The notes: generated by a model from the sequence alone, not told the origin. Shown: positions 46,026-58,748, counted from the first letter of the stretch. The stretch: 64,000 nt of DNA from Portunus trituberculatus (GCF_017591435.1 NC_059287.1:8379924-8443923), one strand, 5' to 3'. Numbers and translations are program-made.

Positions 46026-47599
46026 GGGCAAGGTGGTGAAACTGTAGGTTTACTGGAAATTATTCTTCAAATCAATGTATCTTAAGTGACTGTTAGTTTA
46101 GGATGTTGGGTCCCTTAATGTTGCTAGGTTGAAGTTAACAATGCAAATTGCTTGCTGACACAACAGTTGCTGCTTCGTATCCTCATCTGTGGTGGGTGTG
46201 GTACATCCATCATGTCAGTAGCAACCAACAACAAAACGAAGTAGCAGTATATGCGACCACACGTGCGTGGATCATATGCTGTTTGTTTACATCGGGTGAA
46301 GTGGAGTCAGTGGACAGAGACACTATTATTGATTATGTTCGCCTTCAAATATACCTAAATTTCATATATTGTTAATCTTATTAATACAAAAAAAGCCTCA
46401 GACATGTTTATTTGTTCAAATCATCGTAACTGGATTAGTTTCAGTCCATAAGTTTCACCATTATGTTGTGATTGGCATCCCTGTGCTAAGTCGAGCTAAT
46501 GATGAGGGGTTACCGAGCCATAACTTTGCCACCTATGTCACATCATAGCTACGATCGCTTATGTCATGACTTATGTCGCGCTAACGAAAGTTTTATAAAT
46601 ACGGGCCCAGGAACTCACGTGGTATGGTGGTGGACGCTGAAGACGTGTGAAGTGGCGGCCACATGGTTACCACGGATACGGGGGTGGAGCCCGGAGCTGA
46701 GATACATGACCACTCCGAGAAGGTGCAGATGACGGTGTGCTGATGAGGGCTTCGACGAAGGTGGTGCTGATGATGATCGAGGAGAGAGGAGAACGAGGGC
46801 AGCAGGCAGGAGTCTTGATTTCCCTGGACAGTCACCATGAAGCACTGATAAGCAAGGCAGAGGGCGCAGCAGAAGGGTGCATGAGGGTGTGTGGGCGAGA
46901 ACACGTGGGCAGTCACTGAAGTAGCAGGAACACGTGGTGGAGGGAGCACAGGATGAATGGACATGAGGTTTGAGCGCTGCTAAGAAGAGCAGAACACAGC
47001 TGCACACCAGTGTTTGATGTAGATTGCTGAGATGAGGGAAGACGGAAACACTCACGGAAGCTGATGCGTCTATTGTAGATAGATACACACACAATGATAC
47101 AGAGCACCCACGCCTTGCCTTGTCTGAGGAGATGATGTGTCCGACCTAAACAGAAGCTGATCAGAGAATGATGCGAGAGAGGGTGAATGTGGGTGAGGTG
47201 ACCTGGGGAGGCGCTGGGGTCACGACCTCGTGATTGGCTTACCCCGACCCAGCGCCGTAACGTCAAATGGATGGTTTAAAATCATTGGATCCGGCATGGA
47301 GTGAGGAAAGGTGAGGTGACAAAGGAATGTGGGTGTGTATGGAACATTTGCGAAGCGTGAGAAACTCAGGCTTAATATATAGAAATGAAATACATGATGC
47401 AGATATACACATAACATAACATAACATAAATAATAGGATAACAAAGGGCCACCAGGGCCCATCTAGGTTATCCTGTATCAGTCGCACAGCGACCTCGTCA
47501 TCAGTACTTAAAGATACACTTACAAGTACACAATACATTATATACTAATTCTAAATATTTGGCCCATTAACAGGGCTAAGTCCTGCAGCAAATTCCTCT
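46026..47599. other. Unassigned 1.6-kb stretch
   Basis: No gene, element end or domain is recognised. Overlapping minus-strand frames at 46593-47266 are Ser/His/Pro-rich and resemble no family I know. Four tandem ATAAC pentamers lie at about 47410-47430. Confidence 0.5.
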
Positions 47600-49490
47600 A
47601 CAATCTGTGATCCCCATACATGGGGATCATGTCTTGTTTAACTATAGTAAATTTCTTATAAAAACTATCATGCAGCGCTATACATAATTATAAATCTAAT
47701 AAATTTAAGTGCTTATCTAATCTGTTATTAAAAATTGTCAAACTAGTGCTATTTACAACCCTCTCTGGCAATGCATTCCAGAAGTCTACCACCCTATGAC
47801 TAAAGAAATATTTTCTTATATCTAACCTGCAGCCTTGCTTTCTAATCTGCCTGCCATGATTTCTAGTCCTACTTCCCTCCTCTAAAGTAAAGAAAGATCT
47901 CGCATCTATGTAGTACCCTCTCTGGCAATGCATTCCAGAAGTCTACCACCCTATGACTAAAGAAATATTTTCTTATATCTAACCTCTAGCCTTGCTTTCT
48001 AATCTGCCTGCCATGATTTCTAGTCCTACTTCCCTCCTCTAAAGTAAAGAAAGATCTCGCATCTATGTAGTTTGTATCTGAGAACATTTTAAATAACTCT
48101 ATCATATCCCCTCTTATACATCTCCTCTCAAATGAAAACATGTTTAATTCCTTTAATCTATCTCTATACTCCAGGTGCTTTAATGCTGGTATCATCCTAG
48201 TTGCTCTTCTCTGAACTGCTTCCAACATGTTGATATCCTGCCTATAATGGGCTGACCAGGCCTGTATGCAATACTCTAAATGGGGCCTAACATAGGAATT
48301 ATATAAGCTATGCACCACTTCCTTACTTTTATAACTAACATTTCTATTTATAAAACCCAGGATCCTATTTGCCCTATTTCTTGCTTCTAAACATTGCTTT
48401 GAAAATTTCATAGTCCTGTCTATCACTACTCCTAAATCCTTTCCCTCCTCTACTGCCTCTAGCCAACATCCCTCCAGATCATAGCTAAAGTTTGTGTTGT
48501 CTTTACCTAAATGCATAACCTGACACTTTTCAGAATTAAACTCCATCTGCTACCTGTCTGCCCATGCTATCAGCCTGTCCAGGTCTCGTTGTATTTTGTA
48601 ATTGTCCTTTTCACCCTGTACTGCACATGCTATCTTAGTATCATCTGCAAACTTTGATACTTTGCTACTAATTCCTATATTTAAATCGTTAATGTACACC
48701 AAGAAAAGAAGAGGTCCTAGCACTGATCCTTGGGGTACCCCACTAACCACTTCCTTCCACTTAGACATTGCCCCATTTAATAATACTCTCTGTTTCCTAT
48801 CAGAAAGCCATTCACTAATCCAATCAACTAACCTATCCTCTATCCCATGTAGTCTCAATTTGTACACTAGCCTCCTATGCGGTACCTTATCAAACGCCTT
48901 GCTAAAATCTAGATATATAACATCTATGCTATTTCCATCATCTAACTCCTTGGTAATATATTCTAAGATATCGAGCAAATTTGTAAGACAGGACCTCCCT
49001 GATCTAAAGCCATGTTGGGTATCTCTAATTAATCTATTCTCATTTAAATGCTCCCAAATACTACCCTTAATGATTTTCTCTAGTATCTTACATACTATAC
49101 TAGTTAAACTGATCGGTCTATAATTATTTGCATCATTCTTCCTACCTTTTTTAAATATTGGTGTAACATTAGCTAACTTCCAGTCCTGAGGTATCTCAGT
49201 AAACCTAAGTGATCTTTCAAAGATTAACTTAAGTGCTTCAGAAATACTGTCTACACCCTCCCTAAGTACTCTGGCATGTAGCTCATCAGGACCACTAGCT
49301 TTCCTATCGTCTAGTTCAAGAATAAATTTTCTAATAATTACCGGTTTTATATCAATATTTTCTAAAGCTCTTAAACTACTCGTCGCACTGTTTGTAACAG
49401 GATTTCCTATTCTTTCCCTAGTAAATACTGAAGAAAATTGTTCATTCAATAATTCTACTATGTCTTCATTTTGATCCACGATACACAAAG
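47600..49490 (-). mobile_element. CR1-like LINE (family B), RT nearly intact
   Basis: A 444-codon frame (49884-48550, real part from about 49480) contains ELDDRKASGPDELHARVL, WKLANVTPIFKKGRKNDANN, YRPISLTSIVCKILEKII, HGFRSGRSCLTNLL, YLDFSKAFDKVPHRRL, SGVPQGSVLGPLLFLVYIND and KFADDTKI (intact catalytic FADD). A single TAG at about 48550-48552, in place of the tryptophan in the ADRWQMEF-type motif, separates it from the 48546-47986 frame, which carries the C-terminal domain (KDLGVVIDRTMKFSKQC, YVRPHLEYCIQAWSAHYR). The 5' end is replaced by a GTA array. Another strand or frame carries nothing. Confidence 0.9.
47758..48071. repeat. 157-bp tandem duplication within LINE family B
   Basis: Two adjacent copies beginning ACCCTCTCTGGCAATGCATT (47758 and 47915) duplicate the C-terminal coding block and break the frame. 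Confidence 0.9.
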
Positions 49491-49499
49491 ACACACAAT

Positions 49500-51340
<1,841 letters not shown>

Positions 51341-51344
51341 CCTC

Positions 51345-51849
51345 ACCTGCACTCAACAGCAACAACTGGAAAATATCCAAAAGAGGGCCTGCAGAATCAT
51401 ACTTGGCCCTGCCTACACTGACTATGATCACACCTTATCTACCCTTGATCTCCCCACACTAGCAACCAGACACCAAGCGGCCCTCGTCAAGATGGGTAGA
51501 GGCCTGCTGCTGCGCCACTCACGGCTACGGCATCTCCTCCCCCCTGACGCGCCCCAGCCAATCCATGCCACACAACACACAAACGTGGTCATGCCACTCA
51601 AGGCCCCAAGAACTGACCGTTATCATCATAGGGCTATCCCCATCATAGTGCGAGCCATAAATAGCTAAATTAGGTTCTCATCTTGAATCTCCCTCAATCC
51701 TCATGCGTACATCTTCATGTAATGTTATCCCCCCCACGGTGCGAACCATAAACAACCATAAACAGCTAAGTTAAGGTTCTAATCTTAAGTCTCCCTCAAT
51801 CCCCATATGTACATTTTCAGTATGTATGTACTGCAATTACTAATAAACC

Positions 51850-51890
<41 letters not shown>
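51345..51890 (+). mobile_element. Jockey-group LINE 3' end with (ATT)n tail
   Basis: Encodes LENIQKRACRIILGPAYTDY, LPTLATRHQAALVKMGRGLL and PLKAPRTDRYHHRAIPIIVR, ending at 51668, the C-terminal signature of another LINE. A UTR of about 170 bp follows, with a tail AATAAACCG then (ATT)n at about 51850-51888. It is 5'-truncated at the (GTT)n run. Confidence 0.87.
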
Positions 51891-51904
51891 GCACACACAC
51901 ACAC

Positions 51905-53475
51905 ACACAAAGAGGTGTTTGTGAGAAAGAATAGAAATGAGGAAGAGAGGAGAAGATATAAGGAATTGTTGGAAGAGGCGAGAAGGAAAAATGATGAGCG
52001 GTCTGAGGAGGAAAGAGAAAAGTTTTTTTGGAGACTTATAGGAGAGTCAGAAAGTGGTATGTGGAAAGAAGGAATACGGAGAAACCCTTAGAGGGAGCAG
52101 TGGGTGGACCGTAATGTATACTAATATAGATAGGATACTGTCAAGTAGATTGGAATTGCAAGACTATATGATGGTGGAGAAGCCTGATGTAATGTGTTTG
52201 ACTGAGACAAAATTGCATGAAAAAACAAAGGTAAATTTGGATAATAAATATAATATATGGAGAAAGGTGGAGGAGGAGTTATGATTATGACGAAGAAATA
52301 AATAAATGTGGATAAGGTTTGGTATGGGAAGAACAACGCAGAAGTGATAAGCATAAGGATAAAAAGTGATGGAAAAGAATTAATAATCATGGTGACCTAT
52401 GTACCTCCTAAAACAAATTCTTGGACATTAAGGGAATACGACAATATGATCAAGGATACTTTACAGAGTTTGGAAAGTGTATTATCTGGAAAAAGAAAGG
52501 TGATACTAGTAGGAGATTTTGATTGTAAGGAGGTGGATTGGGAAAATCTAGTAAGTGGTGTTGGAGAGGAAGCATGGGGAGAAAGATTTCTTAATCTAAT
52601 GATGGAAAATATGATGGAACAGAGGGTGAAGGAAAATACTAGATATAGAGGAGATGATGAACCGGCTAGACTGGATTTGGTGTTAACAAGAGAAGTGTAC
52701 CTATGTGGAGATATACAATACAAGTGTCCTTTGGGAAAGAGTGATCATGTGGTTATGGAAATGCAGATAGCAACAACACAGCGAAGGAAGGACGAGACAT
52801 ACAGGAGTGGTAGATTGAATTATAGAAAGATGGACACAGAAAGTTTGAAAAATTATTTCAGAAAATTAGATTGGGAGGAGATGTTACAAATCAGAGAAGT
52901 GCAAAAGAAATATGAGATTTTTATGAAATATTATAAAGAAGGAGTTAGGAAATTTGTACCAAAGTATAAACCGAGAGAGGAAGGAAGAAAGGATTGGTTT
53001 AATGCAACTTGTGTTAAGGCTAAGGAAAAGAGAGATGTGGCTTGGAAAAGATGGAAAAAGAGCAGGAATATACTAAATAAGGAGAATTATAGAGTGGCGA
53101 GAAATGAGTATGTAAGGAGGGAGGAAGAAAGAAAATTTGAAAAAGATATTGTAGACAAGAGTAAGGAACATCCAAAATTGTTTTACAGGTTCATAAATGG
53201 TAAACTTAAAAAGAGAGAGTCCATTGAAAGATTAAAAGGAGAGCAAGGGATAGTAGATGACCCTAAGAATATAGCGGAATTGCTAAATAATAGGTTTCAG
53301 CAAGTATTTACTGAAGAAACAATGTTTGTAAAGCCACAGAATGTACAAGGAAATGTGCACATGGAGGACATTAAGATACCTAAAAAGGAGTTATATAAAA
53401 TGTTGGAGGAACTTAAAGATGATAAAGCGATGGGACCAGATGAAGTTTCAGGAAAATTATTGAAGGAGTGTAGAG
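51905..53475 (+). mobile_element. CR1-like LINE (family A), 5' part, split by LTR element
   Basis: Starts in the ORF1 coiled coil (RNEEERRRYKELLEEARR), then ORF2 from about 52110: endonuclease with MYTNIDRI, MCLTETKL, VTYVPPKTNSW, VILVGDFDCKEVDWENL, ARLDLVLTREVY and KSDHVVMEM, then the linker and the RT start (LKDDKAMGPDEVSGKLLKEC). The 422-codon frame from 52308 is open up to the LTR insertion at 53476. Sequence continues in the same frame at 59404. Confidence 0.92.
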
Positions 53476-54123
53476 TGTTACGGCCCGCCCGTAACATGCA
53501 TTACTACCATCGCCTCCTCTGCTTGTTACCTCGTTCGCCACCTCTCCGCCTCCCCTTCCACGTCACCGTCTCGTGAACCTTCCACGCCACCGTCTCGTGA
53601 ACCTTCCACGTCACCGTTTCATGAAGCCCGGCTACTGTCCCGAAGTTGGATTCACGCGGCCCCTTTCGACTCAACCGAAAGTGTTGAGCCAGCTCTTGGT
53701 TTTCTGGATTGGCAGTTGAGATCCAAGCCTCAACCAGTGAACACAACGCCTCTTGGTTCTGCCGTGGGATCAACCATCACCCAGCATTTCACCACTGCGA
53801 CACCGCATAAGTATCACTTCCCCTCGTCCGTGTTTTCCACATTGCCTCTATATAGGATTATTGTTAGGTATTAAGTTGGGTTCTTTATTGTTGTATTTAT
53901 TACTGTGTTATATGTGTATGTCATTTTCCTGTGTTTCATGTTATATATCTGTGTTTCATGTTTCTTGTTATATATGTGTCAATTTCATTATGGGTTATTA
54001 AAGTAGCTTTTAAAGTGACCCCTTTACATTTCCTCACCAGTTGAACCTGCAGTGTTTTTTTTATTGTTATTGTTCACCGGCTCTCCGATGCCAATCTTAC
54101 CAGTTTAACCGGTGAACGTAACA
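53476..54123 (+). repeat. 5' LTR of Gypsy element
   Basis: 648 bp. It starts with a short palindrome (TGTTACGG...CCGTAACA), followed by three 24-bp tandem units (CTTCCACGTCACCGTCTCGT type, about 53575-53640). A TATA-like CTATATAGG at about 53848 may be the promoter. It ends GGTGAACGTAACA. Confidence 0.95.
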
Positions 54124-54125
54124 AT

Positions 54126-54143
54126 TGGCGACCGTGACAGGAC
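54126..54143 (+). promoter_or_regulatory. tRNA primer-binding site
   Basis: TGGCGACCGTGACAGGAC starts 2 nt after the 5' LTR. It would pair with the 3' end of a tRNA ending GTCCTGTCACGGTCG-CCA. I believe this fits an arthropod arginine tRNA (UCG), but I cannot confirm it here. Confidence 0.75.
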
Positions 54144-54788
54144 CATTATAACCCATGTTCAGTGTTCCATTTTTCCAGTGACTTTTTTCTGTGATTGCTT
54201 GTGTTTCTGTGGTGTTGTGACTCTGATGTGTTTTTTTCTGTGACTTACTCTGCGTGTGGTTTAAATTTACCTTTGTGCGTTCAAGTGACTCCTTTTGGGT
54301 TAAACGTGCTTCGTGACTTTCATTGGTATCGCATAGCAGTGGTAGAGCAGGAAACCAGGTAGAAAGGCGTGTTCACCGATAGCACTTATCTCTAGTTTTT
54401 GCACATAGGCAGGTGTGTAATAAGTGTTATCCAAGTGTTGGGATCATCATATGTTCATGCGAACCCTCAATCCCTCACTTCGCGGATCATTTTTCTCGCT
54501 AGTTAGAATCGGCCATTTTAACTAGTCTCTCAGACTAATCCGCCTCCTTATCAATAACAAGTCTCAGTACAATTCGCTCCTCACTCTCAAGTCTCGTAAC
54601 TAGAGTAATCCGGATCCCTCTTAATGCCGTAACTCTCTAGTTTACCCCTCATTAGTGATTGTACTCATAAGTGTTTACTTAAGTATAATCTAGGTAATTT
54701 CAAGGTTGCCTTTATTATCACTCTGCCAAGTTCCTCACTTAAGTAATTCGCTTATCATTTTTTTGTTGTGGTTTAACATCTATCTAAT
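54144..54788 (+). other. Gypsy element 5' leader
   Basis: About 650 bp between primer-binding site and gag start, without an open frame; presumed untranslated leader with packaging function. Confidence 0.6.
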
Positions 54789-56789
54789 ATGGCTTCCGCT
54801 CAGTTTAACGTTGAAGATTTTTGTGCCGACCCTTCTCTGGAACAACTTAAATATGCTAATATAAAGAAGGACCAATGGAAAGCCATCGCTAAACATTTTG
54901 ATGTTCCCATCACGTCTCAGATGACTAAAGAGGTCATTAAGAATGTAGTTGTTGAACATCTAGTGCAAGAAGGTCAGTTGCTAGGAAATGCCATAGAAGA
55001 GTTAACTCCCATGTCAGCCTCTACGAGGACTATAATACACAGTCCCCAGGAAGAACAGGATAAGAGTAGGATAAGTCAGTGGGAAATTGAGAAGCTTAAA
55101 CTAGAATACCGGCTGCAGGAAAAACAAATGCAACTACAGGCAGAAAGAGAAGCGAGAGAACTACAGGAAAAGAAAGAAGAGAGAGAATTTCAATTACAAC
55201 TTAGACGGCAGGAGAAAGAGTTAGAAATTCAGGAGTTAACTCTACGAAATGACGCTAAGTTTAGAGGGGAAGAAATAGATATAAAGAAACAGTTAGCAAG
55301 CTTTAATCCTGCTACAGCTGCTCCGCTAGTTCCCCCTTTTGATGAATCTGATGTTGACGGGTCATTTCGCGCTTTTGAGAGCATTGCTCATAGGAATAAA
55401 TGGCCCAAGGATCAGTGGGTGTCTCTCCTTGTCCCTAAGCTAATAGGAAAAGCTTATAGGGTATACAACGGCCTTAGTGATCAGGTAGAATATGAAGAGA
55501 TCAAAGGTAACATTCTAGACGCCTACTCTATCACTTCTGATGGATACAGACAGCAGTTTCGAAAGTACGTGAAACCAGAGTCTCACACCTATGTTGAATT
55601 CGCTAGTGAGAAACTGAGACAATTTAAGAAATGGTTAGCCGCTCTTAACATTACCACCTTTTCGGAGTTGCTCAATCTAATGGTCCTGGAAGAATGGAAG
55701 AACAAGTTACCATTTAATATTCTGAGGCATGTGGAAGAACGGGGAGAGAGTGATCTTATGTCTGCCGCTAAAGTGGCTGATGCGTTTGCTTTGTTGATGG
55801 GATCCCTGGGTAGTAGAGGTCGTGGTTCACTGTCTAATGTTAGGTCCTCCTTTGGGGAAGGTTTTGGGAGCGCGGGTGGTAAGCCAACCGGATTCTCGCC
55901 AAATGCATATAATTCCCCCTGGTGTACATACTGTAAGAAGCCAGGTCACACGATCCAGAAATGTAGACACCCAAATTGCAAGGGTTCTCAACGTCAATTT
56001 TCTTTTGTGGCCCCTAGACCAAACACATTTGAGAACAAGAAACCAGTGGCCCTAGCTAACCCTGTCAACTCTCCTCTAGAACTTTATGACTCATACATGT
56101 ATCAAGGTAAAGTGTCCTTGACTGATGGTAAAGACAAGGCAATAAATATCAAGGTTCTGCGTGATACAGGTGCTGCCCAATCCATCTTAAGGGAAGATGT
56201 CATCCCTAACATCAAACAGGCTTTCACTGGGGAGAAGGTGATCCTTACAGGTCTCGAATCACAGCTCTCCTATCCCTTGGCTAATATTAGCTTACAATGC
56301 CCGTTCATTTCAGGAGAGGTTGAGGTAGCCATTAAACCTGGTGAACTGCCAGTACCTGGGGTGCATCTTGTACTGGGTAATGATCTTGCGGGTAACTTGG
56401 CTGTTCCAAACTTAATTGTTCTTGATTCTCCCTTAACAGAAAGTCCCACTAAGACCCTGGACGAAACATCCCCTCACTTCTTCCCAGTGTGTGCAGTCAC
56501 CAGGTCTCAGTCCAAGTCCCCTGCCCTTTCATCACCTCCTCCACCAATGATTGCCTCTACTGACAACTTGTATAATAACAACATTTCAAAGGAGAATTTG
56601 ATTAATGCTCAGGAACAGGATCTCACTTTGGCTAAGATCAGGCATGTTGCCAGTGAGACAAAGGATATGTCTAAATTGCCTTGTTTTTATTATCAGGAAA
56701 GAGTCCTGATGCGTGCCTACAGACCTCCTGAACTGAAACAACTAGACACCTGGTCAGAAACACATCAAGTTGTCATCCCTTGTCTGTAA
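54789..56789 (+). CDS. Gag-protease-integrase N-terminal polyprotein of Gypsy element
   Basis: A 666-codon open frame. Residues 1-80 form an N-terminal domain (FNVEDFCADPSLEQLKYANI). About 90-175 is a long charged coiled coil. About 185-350 is a capsid-like region (FESIAHRNKWPKDQWVSLLV). A CCHC zinc knuckle lies at about 378-391 (CTYCKKPGHTIQKC). The aspartic protease active site is DTGA near residue 458 (LRDTGAAQSIL), with the LVLGNDLAGN flap/hydrophobic region at about 530. The last 70 residues (LINAQEQDLTLAKIRHVASE) start the integrase. No RT follows the protease, which is the unusual point. The start is chosen because it is the first ATG of the open frame after the leader. A frameshift ends it at 56789. 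Confidence 0.9.
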   Translation: MASAQFNVEDFCADPSLEQLKYANIKKDQWKAIAKHFDVPITSQMTKEVIKNVVVEHLVQEGQLLGNAIEELTPMSASTRTIIHSPQEEQDKSRISQWEIEKLKLEYRLQEKQMQLQAEREARELQEKKEEREFQLQLRRQEKELEIQELTLRNDAKFRGEEIDIKKQLASFNPATAAPLVPPFDESDVDGSFRAFESIAHRNKWPKDQWVSLLVPKLIGKAYRVYNGLSDQVEYEEIKGNILDAYSITSDGYRQQFRKYVKPESHTYVEFASEKLRQFKKWLAALNITTFSELLNLMVLEEWKNKLPFNILRHVEERGESDLMSAAKVADAFALLMGSLGSRGRGSLSNVRSSFGEGFGSAGGKPTGFSPNAYNSPWCTYCKKPGHTIQKCRHPNCKGSQRQFSFVAPRPNTFENKKPVALANPVNSPLELYDSYMYQGKVSLTDGKDKAINIKVLRDTGAAQSILREDVIPNIKQAFTGEKVILTGLESQLSYPLANISLQCPFISGEVEVAIKPGELPVPGVHLVLGNDLAGNLAVPNLIVLDSPLTESPTKTLDETSPHFFPVCAVTRSQSKSPALSSPPPPMIASTDNLYNNNISKENLINAQEQDLTLAKIRHVASETKDMSKLPCFYYQERVLMRAYRPPELKQLDTWSETHQVVIPCL

Positions 56790-57500
56790 GACCAGCCATT
56801 ATAGAACTAGCTCATGATGGATTGTCAGGTCATCTAGGCATCCAAAAAACCTACAAGAAGGCTCTTCAACATTTTTTGGCCAGGAATGAAAAAGGATGTG
56901 TCACACTATGTAAAACATGTCATATATGTCAAGTTGTGGGTAAGCCTAACGAACGCCTTGTGCCAGCTCCTCTGACGCCTATTCCAGTTCAGACGGAGCC
57001 CTTCGAAAAGATCATACTAGACTGCGTAGGGCCCTTACCCAAAACCAAACGAGGGAATCAGTATTTGTTAACCCTCATGGATCCCACTACCAGGTACCCT
57101 GAAGCATTCCCTCTTAAGAACATCACATCAAAGACCATTGTAAAACATCTGATACATTTTTCACCTCGGTAGGAATTCCAAAACAAATTCAGTCTGACAA
57201 GGGTAGCAATTTCACTAGCCATTTTTTCCAACAGATAGTGAATGAGCTAAACATCCACCATGTTACCTCCTCGGCTTACCACCCCCAATCCCAAGGCTGT
57301 CTGGAGCGGTTTCACCAAACATTAAAATCCATGATGAAGAAGTATTGCTTGGAGCATCAAGGAGACTGGGATGAAAGTATTTCTTTCCTTCTCTTCGCTT
57401 TAAGAGAATCTCCTCAAGATTCTTTAGGTTACTCCCTTTTGAATTACTCTATGGTAGACAGATCAGGGGGCCTCTCAAAATATTAAAGGATCAATGGTTT
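56780..57500 (+). pseudogene. Integrase (zinc-binding and catalytic core), one frameshift
   Basis: Frame 56780-57172 carries the HHCC zinc-binding module (HDGLSGHLGIQKTY, then CKTCHIC) and the first catalytic Asp (ILDCVGPLPKTKRGNQYLLT). After a frameshift near 57170 the core continues with QSDKGSNFTSHFF (second Asp) and SAYHPQSQGCLERFHQTLKS (catalytic Glu). A further break is near 57480. All three catalytic residues are present. The domain lies directly downstream of protease and upstream of RT. Confidence 0.9.
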
Positions 57501-57527
57501 ACTCAAAATGCTCCTTCAAGCCCCAGT

Positions 57528-58070
57528 GTGTCTGACTACATCAGTAACCTTAAGAATAAAATCAGTGAAGTCAGATCTTTTGCTAAATCAAACTTCCTTA
57601 AATCTCAAACTAAAATGCAACAGAATTCTCTTCCCAAATCTGTCATGAGAAGTTTCAAACCAGGAGACAAGGTTTTACTTTTTCTCCCCACTCCAGGCAA
57701 TGCTCTTCACGGTAAGTTCATGGGACCTTATGTTGTGGCTCAAAAACTAAGTCCATTAAATTATGTGGTCCACACTCCTGACCGTCGTAAGGATTCCCAA
57801 CTTGTTCATATTAATCTAATGAAACCTTACCACTCCAGAGAACCAGAGGACGACTTGTCTCGCGCTGTACCTGTATGTCTGATAGGAAAGGAGTCTGGTC
57901 CTGTGCCCCCCGAGGAAGAGTCCGACATCGAATTCCTCTTCTTGTCACCTAAAGGACGCCCCTCAAACAGCCAAATCATGTCCAACCAGGATGAGGTGTT
58001 TCTTTCCTTAACACCTTCACAACAGTCTGATCTTAAAAGTTATTGCCAGACTCCTACCCATTGCCCTTGA
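57528..58070 (+). pseudogene. Integrase C-terminal GPY/F-like domain and RT N-terminus (deleted)
   Basis: A 180-codon frame. The integrase C-terminal part has PGDKVLLFLP, GKFMGPYVVAQKLSPLNYVV and LVHINLMKPYHSRE. A linker and then the RT approach (VFLSLTPSQQSDLK) follow. At about 58036 the sequence jumps: relative to the inverted copy at 62-64 kb about 290 bp encoding the first RT motifs (DIRLTSNDIKPIRQ, FCTDYRKLNKVTVP) are missing, and the frame terminates. Confidence 0.85.
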
Positions 58071-58289
58071 TAGAGGACCTTATAGATAGTATAGGAGTAG
58101 CCAAATTTGTAACCACTATAGACTTGCTTAAAGGTTACTACCAGATTCCCTCTCGGACGAGGCCCAAATAATATCCGCCTTCATCACTCCCTTCGGACTA
58201 TACCAATACCAAGTGATGCCCTTTGCGTGTCTAATGCTCCCGCCACCTTCCAGAGGGCTATAAATTACATAACTCAGGACTTGGAGGGC
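58071..58289 (+). pseudogene. RT palm remnant
   Basis: Across frames it encodes IEDLIDSIGVAKFVTTIDLL and KGYYQIP (RT motif A), then FITPFGLYQYQVMPF and SNAPATFQRAINYITQDLEG (motif B region). A 1-nt difference from the inverted copy at about 58225 shifts the frame. The YxDD motif C never appears because the innexin segment begins. Confidence 0.85.
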
Positions 58290-58748
58290 AACATCTACTT
58301 CACCGACCTGTTCCTGGGCGGCACCTTCCTCACCTACGGCACGGAGGTCATCAACTTCCCTGACATGGACCCCGAGAAGCGCATCGATCCCATGACACGC
58401 ATCTTCCCCAGAGTCACCAAGTGCCCCTTCAGGAAGTTCGGCCCTTCGGGAACCATCGAGACCCACGACACCATGTGTGTGCTGGCGGTTAACATCATCA
58501 ACGAGAAGATCTACATTTTCATCTGGTTCTGGCTGGTCTCTCTCACCACCATCACCGCTGTCTGGCTCGTGTATCGCCTCCTCGTCATCGTCTCCTCCGA
58601 TGTGCGCTTCAAGCTTCTGCAGGTTCTTCCTTTGCGAGGTGCTGTGTCTGGTGGTGGAGGCTGGACAACATCATCGCCGACGCCTTATCAAGATCTCCCG
58701 TCTCACCTCCTTCATGAGCCCATTACGGAGGTCTTAGGGGGGAGGAAA
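58227..58748 (+). CDS. RT-innexin fusion frame inside Gypsy element
   Basis: An open frame from 58227 begins with the RT motif B remnant (residues 1-21) and continues in frame into an innexin segment (residues about 22-128, 58290-58610). That segment has YFTDLFLGGTFLTYG, DPMTRIFPRVTKCPFRKFGP (first loop cysteine, about residue 66), THDTMCVL (second, about residue 84), NIINEKIYIFIWFW, and a hydrophobic TM4 to about residue 122. Innexins are arthropod gap junction proteins. The first three membrane segments and most of the C-tail are absent. The 58620-58720 stretch returns to retroelement sequence, encoding the RNase H tail DNIIADALSRSPVS in another frame. GC-rich codons contrast with the AT-rich pol. 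Whether it is translated is unknown. Confidence 0.88.
58735..58748 (+). promoter_or_regulatory. Polypurine tract
   Basis: AGGGGGGAGGAAA immediately precedes the 3' LTR; it would prime plus-strand DNA synthesis. Confidence 0.88.

Noticed and set aside
46593..47266. Overlapping minus-strand frames rich in Ser, His and Pro
   Set aside because: No recognisable domain, low-complexity composition, and overlapping alternatives in several frames. No evidence of coding.
58290..58610. A genuine host innexin gene at this place
   Set aside because: Only E2 and TM4 are present, the segment is flanked directly by retroelement pol on both sides between two LTRs, and the same junctions recur in the inverted copy.
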